Below, one piece after another: positions 10,574 through 21,907 of a DNA stretch of 64,000 bases. The stretch is from Phascolomyces articulosus (taxonomy: Eukaryota > Mucoromycota > Mucoromycetes > Mucorales > Lichtheimiaceae). The notes beneath the pieces are model-generated. The model was not told the origin of the DNA and made no database searches. It was given only the letters and a program-made list of their open reading frames with translations. The translations under genes were made by a program, and so were the position numbers. The first letter of the stretch is position 1. Every line of letters starts with the position of its first letter. The stretch is taken from contig JAIXMP010000006.1 in assembly GCA_025677815.1 (NCBI GenBank), forward strand, positions 372,001-436,000. Direction: 5' to 3'.

Positions 10574-11361
10574 AATTAATTATTGTATGATTAGTGTAGC
10601 TAATAGAACAAAGATATGTATGTCAATGTGGTATGTAAGAAAAAAATTGGTATTATACTAAAAAAAATATGTTTATTTGTGTGAATGAAGAAAAAGAAAT
10701 AGGGTCTATGGCCTGGTCTGCGAGTTTTTAAAAGAAATGTTTCTGTATTATTATAAACCCATTTCCATCATCATTTTTATTTTTGATTTCTGATAAATTA
10801 CAATATGAGCCGAAAGAGTGAGAACAAGTCACCGTAAAAAAAAATTGGCGACAGTACCTCGCCAAGTGTCGCCAACTTCGGTTGCACAGAGAGGTTGTCT
10901 TCCAAAAAACGGTTACACGACTATTGGAACTCAAAATGTGGATTGTGTACACCACAACATGGGTATTTATTCAAACAAAACGTGATGATTTATTCATTAA
11001 AAAAATAAGTGTATTATTCATTAAAATATTTTGGTCAAGCATAATAATAAATGACAAGGGATTATACTCGACATATACATATGGATGAAGTAAGAAATGT
11101 AGTTTATTAAACACATTACTTTGTTTATTTAAAAAATATATAATACTGTTGCTGCAAAGACTTAAGCAAGTACAATAAAATGATCTTCGTATTCAAATAT
11201 TTACTTTATTTACTATCTATTTGCACAACTAATTGTAACATCATATCTATAAACATATAATATATAAGGAAGAAAGATGGAGAAGAGTCAGTACGACATA
11301 CATCGCATCATATCAATAAATATAATGTAGTTACCTAGGGACATGTCGACCGTATGAATTT
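10574..11361. other. Non-coding stretch upstream of the resolvase-like gene
   Basis: AT-rich, no supported gene. It includes the promoter side of the minus-strand gene and a GC-rich hairpin at 10845-10875. Confidence 0.5.
10845..10875. other. GC-rich perfect hairpin
   Basis: TTGGCGACA (10845-10853) and its exact reverse complement TGTCGCCAA (10867-10875) enclose 13 bases that contain a further TCGCCAA copy. It stands out in an AT-rich region about 420 bp upstream of the resolvase-like gene. It could be a transposon end remnant or a protein-binding site. Confidence 0.55.
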
Positions 11362-11773
11362 CTAGTTTTCATTGTCGCCATCACTAATATCGGTTAAAGT
11401 GTTAAAGAAAGCCAGAGTTAGAAATTATAATAGATGTCTTAATACCTTTCACTTTATACAAGAAAAAAAATAAATACAAACCGATTGATGACATTTCTAG
11501 CAACCTGTCAGTTTAATCTGATTTCAGTTACTTAGTAAGTATAATTGTAGTTTCTTGCATAAGCTTATTACCCACCTGTCAATATACAATTTTTTGAGGA
11601 TTATAATATCATGACGTAATGAAATTACCAACCTTTACTGTTACCTACCTTCTTCGCAATCTCTTTTCTTTCCGCACGATACCCTTCCATCGCAAACGCA
11701 GCATGCTATGCATAATCTAATCTTCATGAAACTCATCCAACGGAATCCCCAATTTCTCCTTGGAAATATCATC
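11362..11773 (-). pseudogene. Gene relic abutting the right arm
   Basis: Minus-strand fragments read like protein: DDISKEKLGIPLDEFHED, then HAAFAMEGYRAERKEIAKK before a GTAGGT donor, later VARNVINR, and finally TLTDISDGDNEN before TAG at 11362. Stops interrupt the first piece, so the gene is decayed. Its 5' side runs toward the right arm, mirroring the relic at the left inner edge. Family not recognised. Confidence 0.35.
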
Positions 11774-11846
11774 ACTTACTTGAGTTATTAATATTGTTGT
11801 ATGGAAAGAGGAAGAGAGAAATGTCAAAAGTGTGTCAGTCGCTTTG

Positions 11847-13809
11847 TGATATTATCTATTATTTCTATGTTTATATATATATATATATAAAAGAAGGGTA
11901 TAGCGTTTGACTCTCTATTTACGGATCACATCATATCTCGATACCATCCAAAGATCCAGGTGACTTCGACGTGTAAAGGGAAGGGTTAAAGGGGCCGGTG
12001 AGGCTCACCTTTTATCCTTATGTACTGTCTTTTTGTATAAGTTGGAGAGAAAGAGGTTGTTTTTATTTTATTTAAATTCAGCTATTATTTATGCTATTAT
12101 GTTTTCTATTACCTGACGTCAGGATCGCCAGATGTAAGTTTTTCTTGTAAAAGAACAAACTTGTGGATATGGCAATAAACACTTCTTTTTGTTCTCGAGC
12201 GACAGTGGATGATGAATTTTCCATTAATCGCACTTTTAACATGAACCCTGATCACTTTTAGCATCCTAATCACTTTCGGCATCAACCCTGATCACTTTTA
12301 GCATCCTAATCACTTTCGGCATCAACCCTGATCACTTTCAGCATCAGCCCTGATCACTTTCAGCACCAGCCCTGATCACTTTCAGCACCAGCCCTGATCA
12401 CTTTCGGCATCAACCCTGATCACTTTCGGCATCAACCCTGATCACTTTCGGCATCAACCCTGATCACTTTCAGCACCAACCCTGATCACTTAGCATCCTA
12501 ATCACTTTTAACATCAACCCTGATCACTTTCAGCACCAACCCTGATCACTTTCGGCATCAACCCTGATCACTTTCAGCACCAACCCTGATCACTTTCGGC
12601 ATCAACCCTGATCACTTTTAGCACCAACCCTGATCACTTTCGGCATCAACCCTGATCACTTTTAGCACCAACCCTGATCACTTTCGGCATCAGCCCTGAT
12701 CACTTTTAGCATCAACCCTGATCACTTTTGGCATCAACCCTGATCACTTTTAGCATCCTAATCACTTTTAACATCAACCCTGATCACTTTCAGCACCAGC
12801 CCTGATCACTTTCGGCATCAACCCTGATCACTTTCGGCATCAACCCTGATCACTTTTAACATCAACACTGATCACTCTCAGCATCAACCCTGATCACTCT
12901 CAGCATCAACCCTGATCACTTTTAACATCAACCCTGATCACTTTTAACATCAACCCTGATCACTTTTAACATCAACCCTGATCACTTTTAACATCAGCCC
13001 TGAACAATCCGTGTTTTTCTTCATTTCCTTGGTAGTTTTGGCCAGTACACAAATATCGTCGAGGTAATATACAAATCTCATCCCTTATTTGCGTAACGGT
13101 TCCAATGCATATCTCATTAATTTCGAAAAACAAAATGGTGCAACACTTGCTCCGAAAGGTAGTGACGTATATTGCATCATCTGTCCATGGTGTTCGAAAC
13201 TTAAATACTTGCGAGAGCTTGGATGAATAGGGACAACTGTGTAAGTATCTTTCAGGTCTATTTTTGCCATCAGGTCGTTCGGTTCCAGTAAGTCTCTCAA
13301 TGCTGAAATACCCTCCATCTTGAAATGTTGGTTCTTGAATTGAGAAAAAAGTTGATAAGTAACACCGATCTTGGGATGGAGATAATTCGATAACCTTTGC
13401 GTTCAAGAATTTTTGCACTGCTTGATCGACCAATGTTTGTTCCACAACCGATCGGTGCACAGACCTGTGAAACCAAGGGACAGGTGTCTTGCTGAACTGC
13501 AACTGATAGCCCTCTTTTACCACTGATAATGGCACCGGTGCCTTGTCACCTCTTCCCAGTTCCTCACAAATTTTTGGAGGCGACCTCCCAACGCAATCCC
13601 ATCTTGTGGTGTTGAATAGTGTTGCTGTTCTACTTGTTGGTTGTTGGGGTGTCGAGCTATTGTCGGATGCTGTTGTCGCCGTTGCTGCTGCTGCTGCTAC
13701 TGTTGTTGTTGAATTGCATGGGGTTGTTAATTGAATTTTTGTTTGCCAAAAAAATTTTGTTTGTAACTTCTGTCAAATCTTCCTCGTCCTGGGCCTCCCC
13801 TATATTGAT
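11847..13809 (-). repeat. Right arm of 1963-bp inverted repeat
   Basis: Reverse-complement partner of 5781-7743 at equal length, separated by 4103 bp. A position p in the left arm matches 19590-p here. On the outer side the retroelement continues to 14467 in this copy, so this is the more complete one. Confidence 0.95.
12231..13004 (-). repeat. 22-bp minisatellite, right copy
   Basis: Same array as 6586-7359 on the opposite strand, with the same total length and the same order of variant and shortened units as far as compared. Tandem arrays usually diverge fast in copy number, so this match points to a very recent duplication, gene conversion between the arms, or an assembly artefact. Confidence 0.95.
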
Positions 13810-14467
13810 ATCTTCTATTATTTTGGAGTGCTGCTCGTAGAATTCGTTGATCGTGTTTTGCTTGCTCGATGTTTTGCACCATTTCCTGATTGAACGCCAA
13901 GTTTTTCCCTGCTTCTTCTTCTGTATGTATTAGAATGTCTGATGCTAGCTGGTAGTCTAAGTGCTCTTGAGATGTTGGATCTTGCTTCTCTTTCCTATTG
14001 TTTACTTGTGGCAAATCCATAAACTGCCAGTCTCCTAGCTTTTTCTATGGTTCGTAGCAAATCTTCTTCATCCCTTGCACTTTCACCTCTTTCGACAATT
14101 GTTGGGATATCTTCAAAAATCTTGGTTGCTACTCTTGCTGTAATTCTAATTCTATCAGCACCCTTATACCTGGCTTGGATCGCTGGATAGGCTTCCAGGT
14201 TGGTCTTCTTGAGTTCTTGTACATATGGTTTGTTGACAGCTCCTGGTCTTGTCCATCTTTCTCCCTCATACTTAAGTAGTTCTCTTTTGAATATCTTGAT
14301 ATTTTCATCCAATTCTTGAATTGTGGATGAATCAAGTTCATCCTTGATTGCTGATGGTAATTGTTAGATTTCATTTCTGTCTCGTTCTTCGAGTTTTGTC
14401 TTGAGTCTTTGAGCCAATTGCTCCAATTATTCGAGTCTTTGTGCGAATAGGTCTTCATTTGAACTCA
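13010..14467 (-). pseudogene. DIRS-type gag/RT relic, right copy
   Basis: The gag-like part starts MSSNEDLFAQRLE at 14467 and is broken by two in-frame TAA codons within the first 35 codons. It continues through ELLKYEGERW and RRLAVYGFATSKQ to a TAG near 13995. A frame change then leads to EEEAGKNLAFNQEM and a Gly/Arg-rich tail (YRGGPGRGRFDRSY). The RT section matches the left copy: SPSQDRCYL, an internal deletion with frameshift, KIDLKD, SLPFGASVAPF, then a stop before YYLDD. The many lesions show a non-functional copy. The gag-like part beyond 13809 is absent from the left copy. Confidence 0.82.
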
Positions 14468-15301
14468 TTACCACGATGCGCGGCTTAAAAAGAACCAAAG
14501 AATATTATAATTAGATTGGGAAAATTTATTTATATTTAACGGAAAATAAAAGCGCGGCAAAAGAGCCTGTGAAAAATATAAAAGGTATATAAAAAATAGG
14601 AAAATAAAGACGATAAGAATACGTTGAGACTGTTATCAAGATTTATTTTAATAAAAGTAATGATGATCAAACTATCTAATAAAATTGAGGTCCTTTTATA
14701 CTTTTCGATGAAGTGTTTATTTCTAATTTTTATTTATTGTTGGGTACGTGTTTATATGAATCCATTGAGATGAGGATTGATATTTGTTATTGTTAATTTA
14801 CGCCTTCTGTTAAGAGGCGTTTATTCGTTTCTTATTTTCTTATGTACTGTTGAACATTATACCTTATTTGGTATACCGTTCTGATTCATCTCATTTCATA
14901 ACAATGGCGTTATTCTATTTTATTTATCATTTATTCTTTTCTTCCTCATTTAAATTTAGATACACCTATTTGGCGTATTCTTCTCCTACGGACACGACAG
15001 AACCAATAACCACCACTTTGGATGCTGAAGCGGAAGCACCGCCAATTGCTGTAGGAATAATCAGCAATAAATACGATGAAAATGTTTTGTTTTATTTAAC
15101 GTCTCCATTGAACACAGCGTCCGGTCGGACATATCTGTTCGAGACAGATCAAAATGCATAAAGTTTAGAAAAAACCCTGCTGGGATACAGGGAAAAGGTC
15201 AAAGGAAAAAGAAAAAAGTACCATTATTGGAATATTCATATACATATAAGAGTTGAAAGTGCAAAGTAGTGAAGAGGACTGAAGGGGAAGGGGTGCTATA
15301 T

Positions 15302-15302
<1 letters not shown>
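14468..15302. other. Stretch between DIRS relic and poly(T) tract
   Basis: AT-rich. An open frame at 14850-15161 (+) ends in a Thr/Glu/Ala-rich, more protein-like part (TDTTEPITTTLDAEAEAP to TYLFETDQNA). It could be the last exon of a decayed or unrecognised gene, but no family or upstream exon is visible, so I do not call it a gene. Confidence 0.35.

Positions 15303-15352
<50 letters not shown>
15303..15352 (-). repeat. 50-nt homopolymer (poly(A) on minus strand)
   Basis: Fifty consecutive T on the plus strand, much longer than the other poly(T) runs in the window. Read on the minus strand it directly follows a transcript-like 3' end with an AATAAA motif about 30 nt upstream. This fits a reverse-transcribed poly(A) tail. 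Confidence 0.85.
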
Positions 15353-15356
<4 letters not shown>

Positions 15357-15711
15357 TTTTATAATATCTTTATTGTGTATTAGTACTTACTAAGTCTTGC
15401 TTAGGGGGAGGGGATCTATTCATTTTAAGAGGGCTTGGCCTGGGTTTTCGATGTTGGGTGTTGGTGGGCATCCATTTCCGCCAATATTTTAAATATGGGG
15501 ATTTGCTATTATGTTTGTATCAGTCATAATCAAAAGAGTCATAATCATCCTTGGTAATCCAATTTTTTGATAGGAAGGTTCCAGCTATCTGGCTAAGATG
15601 TTTATGGTCGCTGTGCTGCAATGCTTGTATGCATCGGTTTTGGTGAAGTTCATAAGCCATTTTTGTTTTTTTTTCAGGGAGTGATAGTGTTGAATATCGT
15701 GTATACACCAC
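15303..15711 (-). mobile_element. Poly(A)-tailed retroelement 3' end, 5'-truncated
   Basis: On the minus strand, a frame ending MAYELHQNRCIQALQ to NWITKDDYDSFDYD stops at 15520. It is followed by about 165 nt of GC-richer 3' UTR, AATAAA and a 50-nt poly(A). That structure is expected of a 5'-truncated LINE or a processed retrocopy. No reverse transcriptase or endonuclease motif is present in the retained part. I could not find a convincing target-site duplication. LINE versus retrocopied host mRNA is undecided. Confidence 0.5.
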
Positions 15712-16121
15712 AGCAAAAATTATCGTTAATAATGAATGGATTTCCGTGAATCTGCATGATTACTAATGACATGAGTTGCTATGAAAAGTGTCAGTTCATA
15801 AAGATCCATAGATCTATACCCATTACCTATTTATATGAAGATTCATGCAGATTCATTGATGTTTCATAGCCTAGTATAGTTCTTATTTTCCTCTTCTCTT
15901 CCTCTTCCTTCTCATTTCTATATTTTCTATTACAGTTATAAACTTATAATATTTTGTCTTCAATGTGCTATTATTTATTTATTCCTTTTTTATTTTTTTA
16001 AAGAAAATCATTTCTGCCTAATTGATTTGTTATGATAGCTGATATATTTGAGCCACGTTGAATTGTAAGTTCATAGTTGCTGATAAAGCTAGTGGTTGCA
16101 AGTTGCGAAATTGTGATTAAA

Positions 16122-17613
16122 TCAAGGATTTGGATTTCGAGCAGATCGGCGTGGTAACGTGACAAGCGCCGTTGACCTTGCTGGTCTACCTTTACCACGT
16201 CCTCTACCTCGTTGTACAGTCATTCCTTGTACTCTATATGTTTTTCCATAACTAAAAGTTAGTTTATAAATATATATTATATCAAACACTATTTACAAAT
16301 AAATGGATATGTTGGCAGTATCTTTGTACACTTTGTAATTGATTATTAGGTGGGATACAATATATAAAACGTTGTAATTAATTATATGATAGATATACAA
16401 ATTCGCCATGTTTATGATAACATTAAAAAGTTTAATATCTTGGTAATAACTGTGTGAGGTTCAATTTAGCTATAAAACCCATTTCAGAAAGTGTATATAC
16501 ACGTACATTTTAGAATGTCACATAAAACTGAGCATGTCTCTTTTTTATTCAGAATATATTCCCTTTCCCTGACTGTATCGAGTGATTCTTTTTTCAAAGA
16601 ACTTACATGGTTGTTGTTTGAGCACTTCCATGTTGTAGTGTCTGCGTAGGGCTTGGAACAGATAATCTTCCATAATATTGTATCCAAAATATTTTAGTAT
16701 GAAATATGATAAAATGATCTGATTTTTATCCTCTCTTTACACCTTCTCTTCTCTACTATTGTCACTCATATCATACACTGAAGTTTCATCATGGCTTTGA
16801 CTTGCATTCATCAAATTAAGGTCTTCGACACTATAAAACACTTAGGTAAATATATTGATGATTTTAAATAGATATACCATTTTTCATAACAAAATTGCCT
16901 TCGTAGACCGCCATTACTACTGTCAAAGAAATTCATATCTTGACTAAAAGTGTTATCTTCGGTGGGGGGCTTCAAGACCTTTTATTTTCCTATAGAAAGT
17001 GTAAGTGTATTCATTTGATAGGATAAATCGATAGAATTCTTAATATGTACTTATCCCCGCATTAACGACTAATAAAATGACAACTTAACTCTTTGCGGCG
17101 CTTGTCACCATTGGAGTTGTTTTATGGGGTACCAATCAAATAATTGACAGCCCAGTTTGCTTCGCAGAAACTAATATCTGTTCCTGTTTTTTCCTTTACG
17201 AGTTGTTCAAACGCCTTTACTTCACCTGCTTTTTTCTCCCATGGAATGTCTCCCTAGCTTGATCTGGCATATGGTGTGTCTTAAACTTGAGACCTAATGT
17301 TGGTACAAGATCTTTGGCGAAAAGTTTGGATAGCTTTGTACATTGAACTTAATTGCGTTTGACCGACAGTACCATTTGGATCAAGTAAATCTAAAATATC
17401 TTTTTTTTTGATTTTGTACTCCTTTTTTCCGTTAATGAATCGCGGTTCTGGCTTTGGTATAATTGTTTGTGATCCCATAGGTGGATTGGTCGCAGGTAAT
17501 TCTACTGCATTAGCTGCTTGATTATCAGGTAACAGTTGGCGTAAGCTGCTCTGTTCTTCTACAATCGAATCAATTTCGGTTGACAAATTCTGTAGTTCAT
17601 TAAAGATACTCAT
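16122..17613 (-). pseudogene. Hypothetical protein, broken, AT-hook-like tail
   Basis: The N-terminal exon starts MSIFNELQNLSTEIDS at 17613 and runs through EYKIKKKDILDLLDPNG to a TAA near 17281. The same frame resumes as GDIPWEKKAGEVKAFEQLV and CEANWAVNYLIG after a second stop (TAG), so the 5' half carries nonsense mutations. Further plausible exons follow: TEDNTFSQDMNFFDSS, VEDLNLMNASQSHDE, RLSVPSPTQTLQHG. A final exon ends at 16122 with RGRGRGKGRPARST, an Arg/Gly AT-hook-like DNA-binding tail. The family is unknown. It lies 127 bp from, and divergent to, the Plavaka-like relic and may have belonged to the same element. Confidence 0.4.
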
Positions 17614-17739
17614 TTTAAAATATAGAAAAATTGGGGGTGATAAAATAGAAAAAGAGAAGGAAAAAGGAGCCAAACTTTATTTTCCTCAACGGCATTAAGT
17701 TTTATACCTTTTACTCTCAGCCTTTTTTTTCATGTTACA

Positions 17740-20700
17740 ATGCCGATTTGTTCTATTTGTGATTGGGATGTTTCAAGATCTCAATGGAAAAACCACAAAA
17801 CTAATTGTTATAATGAATACCGTCAAAAAGTAGTAGCCGAAATTCACTCAACGCCACCATCTGAATTTGATGTGGATACCCAACAACAGCTTAATGACGA
17901 TGATTATGACATGATTGACTATGACTATGGGGACACGTTTCAAAACGATAATTTATACGACAATGACGATCACAATTATATTTATAATACCCGAGATGTT
18001 ACAGATGAATATATTTCTTCCCAAGTTTCGGAAGTTGATTCTTCACAGATTCAGCATGAAAATCCAAGTATCACTTCTACTACTACTGTTCCTGCACAGA
18101 AATTTATGAGCAAAACTTCATCAGTATCTGTGACTAAAACATTAAAAAGAAGCATAAGGTTGTACGTTGAAGTCAAGACAAAGAACATCACTCGAGAACT
18201 CCATCGAACATTTGTTAAACTCTATAATGAATCGATGATTGAAGAAGGATTAAGTCATTTCATTTAATATGGATTTATTTTGAAAACAAGAATGTTATAC
18301 TAATATTACACCTCTCGTAATTTATGTCAGAAAATCTATGTTTACCAAGTATATATAAAACTGAGCAGATCATAATGGACCTTTATCCTATCAAGCTGTG
18401 GATATACGATATTTGTGTAAAAGGATGTGTTATGTTCAAAGATGATGAAAATGTTTGCAGTGTCTGTGGTGTGGCAAGATTTACAGCAACACCCAATGGA
18501 ATTAGAAAACCAAGAAATACAATGTTGTACATCTCCTTGAAAGACCAGCTCACACTCATATTGGCAAGACGAACAACTCGTGCAATGCTAATGGATTTGT
18601 CCCAGCGAACAAGCTGCCAAGTGCCTATGTCTGACATATTTGATGGATCTGCGTGGTGCAATCAAAAACATTTATTTACGAGTCCTTACGATATCACACT
18701 TTCGCTTTTTGTAGATGGTTTTAAGCCGTTTAAACATACTAAAATATCCTTACCCATGATACACATTGTTGTTCTCAGCTTTTCCCCATTTGAACGGTAC
18801 GTTGTTTTTACAAATAACTCCTAAGTTGTTGTTATCAAAGTATTACGTGGAGCTTTAACTTTTTTTTTTTAAAAAAATAACATAGCTATCTTGAACAGAA
18901 CACATTTCAAGTGACTATTTTACCTTGCGTAGCAAAATACATAAATATTTTTAATCTACTACAACCATTATTGGACGATTTGGAGGATCTTTAATTTATA
19001 GGAATGGACAATATTGGAACCGATGGAAAAGAAATCAAGGCAACTGCTCATTTACTACTTGCCAGTGGTGATATTCCCGGTATTGCGACGTTATGCAACC
19101 ACACTGGACATCACTCATATTACGGCTGTCACACATGTAATATCCGAACAGATCGTTTGCAAAGTTCAACTGGTGTGGGATCGGCACAATATTTTGCTGG
19201 GACTTTAGAACCAAACTATACCGAAAGGAATCGAACTCAGTTTGAGAAAGGGGTACTGCTTTTATAATTTTTTTTTACTATAGTGCATGATTTTTTTATA
19301 CTTGCAAAGCGCTAACCATATCACAATATTGGCCCCTACAGAAGGTATTCGAGGTCCAACCCAATTTGCTCTTTTAATAGCCTTTCACTCTCCTTATTTC
19401 TGGGGTAAAGATGAGATGCACTTATTTAGAGGAAACCTTGGACCTCATTTATGGAAAATGACAAACCCAGACAGTGGTACACCTTTTTCTTTGACACTTG
19501 ATACACGAAAGAAGATCATTGCTTGTATTGAAAATTCTTCACGTCTTTTGCCAGCTACAGTTGAAGGAAGAATGCACTTTTTATATATGGATAGAAAAAA
19601 GGAAAATCAATAGCTGAATTCAATAATACATGTTAATAATTATACAATAGATGTATTAGTTCGATCAGGACAAGCCCGTGCTGTAGATTGGATATTTATG
19701 TTAGTCTATACAGGACCTACACTATTTATCGAAGCATTTGTCGCCAAGAGTTGCTCGCCACAAGCAGTAGTGGCATTCATATCATTACTGACAGAAGTTA
19801 GTGTATCGTTAAAATGGAGCATCTACCCTGAAGATATTGATAGAATTGACCAGTAAGTTGCAAATGAAAATAATATTTATTTTAATGCTTATAACTATAT
19901 ATTGGAGCACCAAGGAATAGAAGCTGATTATTTGAAATTGCAATAATCTTATGGTAGCGCAGAAAGCTGGCATTCTTTCGCATGGTCTATTCTTGACCAT
20001 AGCTTATATACCGCAAATCTACATTATATTCAACACATCGCTTCCATGATTCGAGTAATTGGCCCACCACGAGCCTATAGTGCACGATCGGCTGAGAGAA
20101 CAATTAGACTCACAAGTAAATGCATCAAATCAAAGTCTGCAGCGGGGCAAAATGCATCAAATGAATTATATCGATTGGTAGCTTGTAGAAATGTAATGAA
20201 CTCAAAGCAAATCATTGAATCTAATATGATGCAAGATAAAGGCACAAACATTACTAACAAGGATGAGTCGTTTCATGAAGTTGGTGATAGTGACGGTCAA
20301 TGTCAGATATGGAATACAAATTATACAACAACTAGTGAATATACCAGTCTGAATGTCCGTTATTATTTAGAAAAATATTAGAAACAGCAAGAAGGAGTGG
20401 AAAGGGTTTATATTGATACAAACATTATTGTGGGAACACAATATTACAGCCAAGGAAATTTATTTGGATCTGCAATTCATCTTACACGCACAGAAGCTCG
20501 TATTTCTAACTTTGTGCAACTGTCTACTCCTTTTGATGTTAATGCCAAAAGTCCAAACCTTCCAAAAGATTTACAGTGGGGAACATATTATGGTGAAATA
20601 GTCATGTTTTTTGCTCACACATATAGTAAGTTTTTATAATTTTATATAATATTTAAAATTTAATGTATTGGAAGGTACGCCAATTATGAAGGGATGTAAT

Positions 20701-21752
20701 TTTTGCCAGATGGTTTGGGAAAACTTCTTGTGTTTGCTCGTCTCTACAGTAATCTCTCTTTAAATGGAGCTGGTATTCCTTTTGGGAGTCAATCGCATGG
20801 TTCCACGCAAGGAAAATTATATGTTACAGATGCACAAGATATCGAAGGTTTATGCGGATACATACAATCAGCGACTATGGAAGGACAATATTACTATGTT
20901 ATGACAGATCTCATCCCAAATGATATTTCTGAACTGGGAGATGTTACATTTTTATAATGTGATAAATAAACGAGTTTGTAATATATTATTTATTATTATT
21001 ATTAAAGAGAATAATATATACTGTTGTACCAAATTTTCCAGATATCCGAGACGAAATTGTGTAAGAAGTATCAGAGTATCTCTACAATCTACCTCCAAAT
21101 TTGAAGATAGATGTTGAGAAAAAGGTAATCAGAGTGGATGATGTGGTCAATAAACGTCCCAATTATCATGTTTTCACATCTGTTATAGCAATACGCTTCC
21201 ATCTGATTACGCCTATTGTTCAACATAATCACGAAATGTATTATATGACCCGTTAGGAATAATTTTCAATGGAGTTCGATATGGATGGACTACGACAGTT
21301 GGGGAGGACTTTTTAGTAATGATGAATAACGATTATCATCAATGTAATATTTTTCTTGTCCGCCACAAATTAGACTATTACGATTAGTTGTGTAGTCAAA
21401 TGAGAATACAGAGCCACCAAGTTTAAGAGAGTTAATTTTGTATTTTATTATGTATAAATCAGTATAATATATACCGTATTCAACAACAAAAAAAATTAAG
21501 TACCCAGCGACAGTGGGTCCATTAGGTGATGATCCACCTTTTCAAATCACCACAAACAGTCCCAGCTCCTGATTGCCCAAATGTCGAACTATTTTCAATT
21601 TTTATGCTGTTAAACATGAGGAGAATATATATGATGGCAATCTTGTCCACTATGCACAGTTGGTGGACGATGGTCAAGGATTTGGATGTGAATTTCAAGG
21701 AATTGTCGTGGTGGAAGCAGTAAAGAAATTTATACAGAATAGCATTTAAAAA
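17740..21752 (+). pseudogene. Plavaka-like (CACTA/Tnp2) transposase, decayed
   Basis: Order of pieces matches Tnp2-type transposases of fungal Plavaka elements: N-terminal C2HC-like finger (CSICDWDVSRSQWKNHKTNC) with an acidic stretch (17740-18267); YDICVKGCVMF and CSVCGVARF (18324-18824); an intron at about 18798-18883 leading into YLEQNTFQVTILPCV; DIPGIATLCNHTGHHSYYGCHTC (19004-19267); GIRGPTQFALL with WGKDEMHLFRGNLGPHLW (19287-19613); RAVDWIFMLVYTGPTLF (about 19670-19855); IRVIGPPRAYSARSAERTIR (20046-20381); C-terminal pieces to about 21256, and another protein-like run to 21752. Nonsense codons (TAA 18992-18994, TAG 20379-20381) and frame changes mark it as dead. Terminal inverted repeats were not located. 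Confidence 0.75.
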
Positions 21753-21907
21753 AATAGGATAATACAAAAAGTAAAAAATTGGCAGCTTATGTGTATTATT
21801 TGGATAAATTGAAAAGGTGAATGTTGGGTTTTTGAAGCATTCTTTTCTGTTGGTAAATTATTCACTGGGGATTTTGGTAGGATAAATACTTATCAGATAC
21901 CATTGCT

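Larger units (their letters stand above)
11847..14467 (-). mobile_element. DIRS-derived non-autonomous element, right copy
   Basis: Read on the minus strand: gag-like region (14467 to about 13730), linker, truncated RT (about 13535-13010), 22-bp minisatellite (13004-12231) and a 384-bp 3' end (12230-11847). Everything downstream of the RT palm (RNase H and tyrosine recombinase in DIRS elements) is missing and replaced by the tandem array. If mobile, it would have needed proteins from an intact relative. The exact 5' boundary beyond 14467 was not determined. Confidence 0.7.

Noticed and set aside
16159..17108. 13-bp inverted repeat GTGACAAGCGCCG (16159-16171 and 17096-17108) as transposon ends
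   Set aside because: One copy lies in a plausible coding exon, and in a 64-kb window several 13-bp inverted matches are expected by chance.
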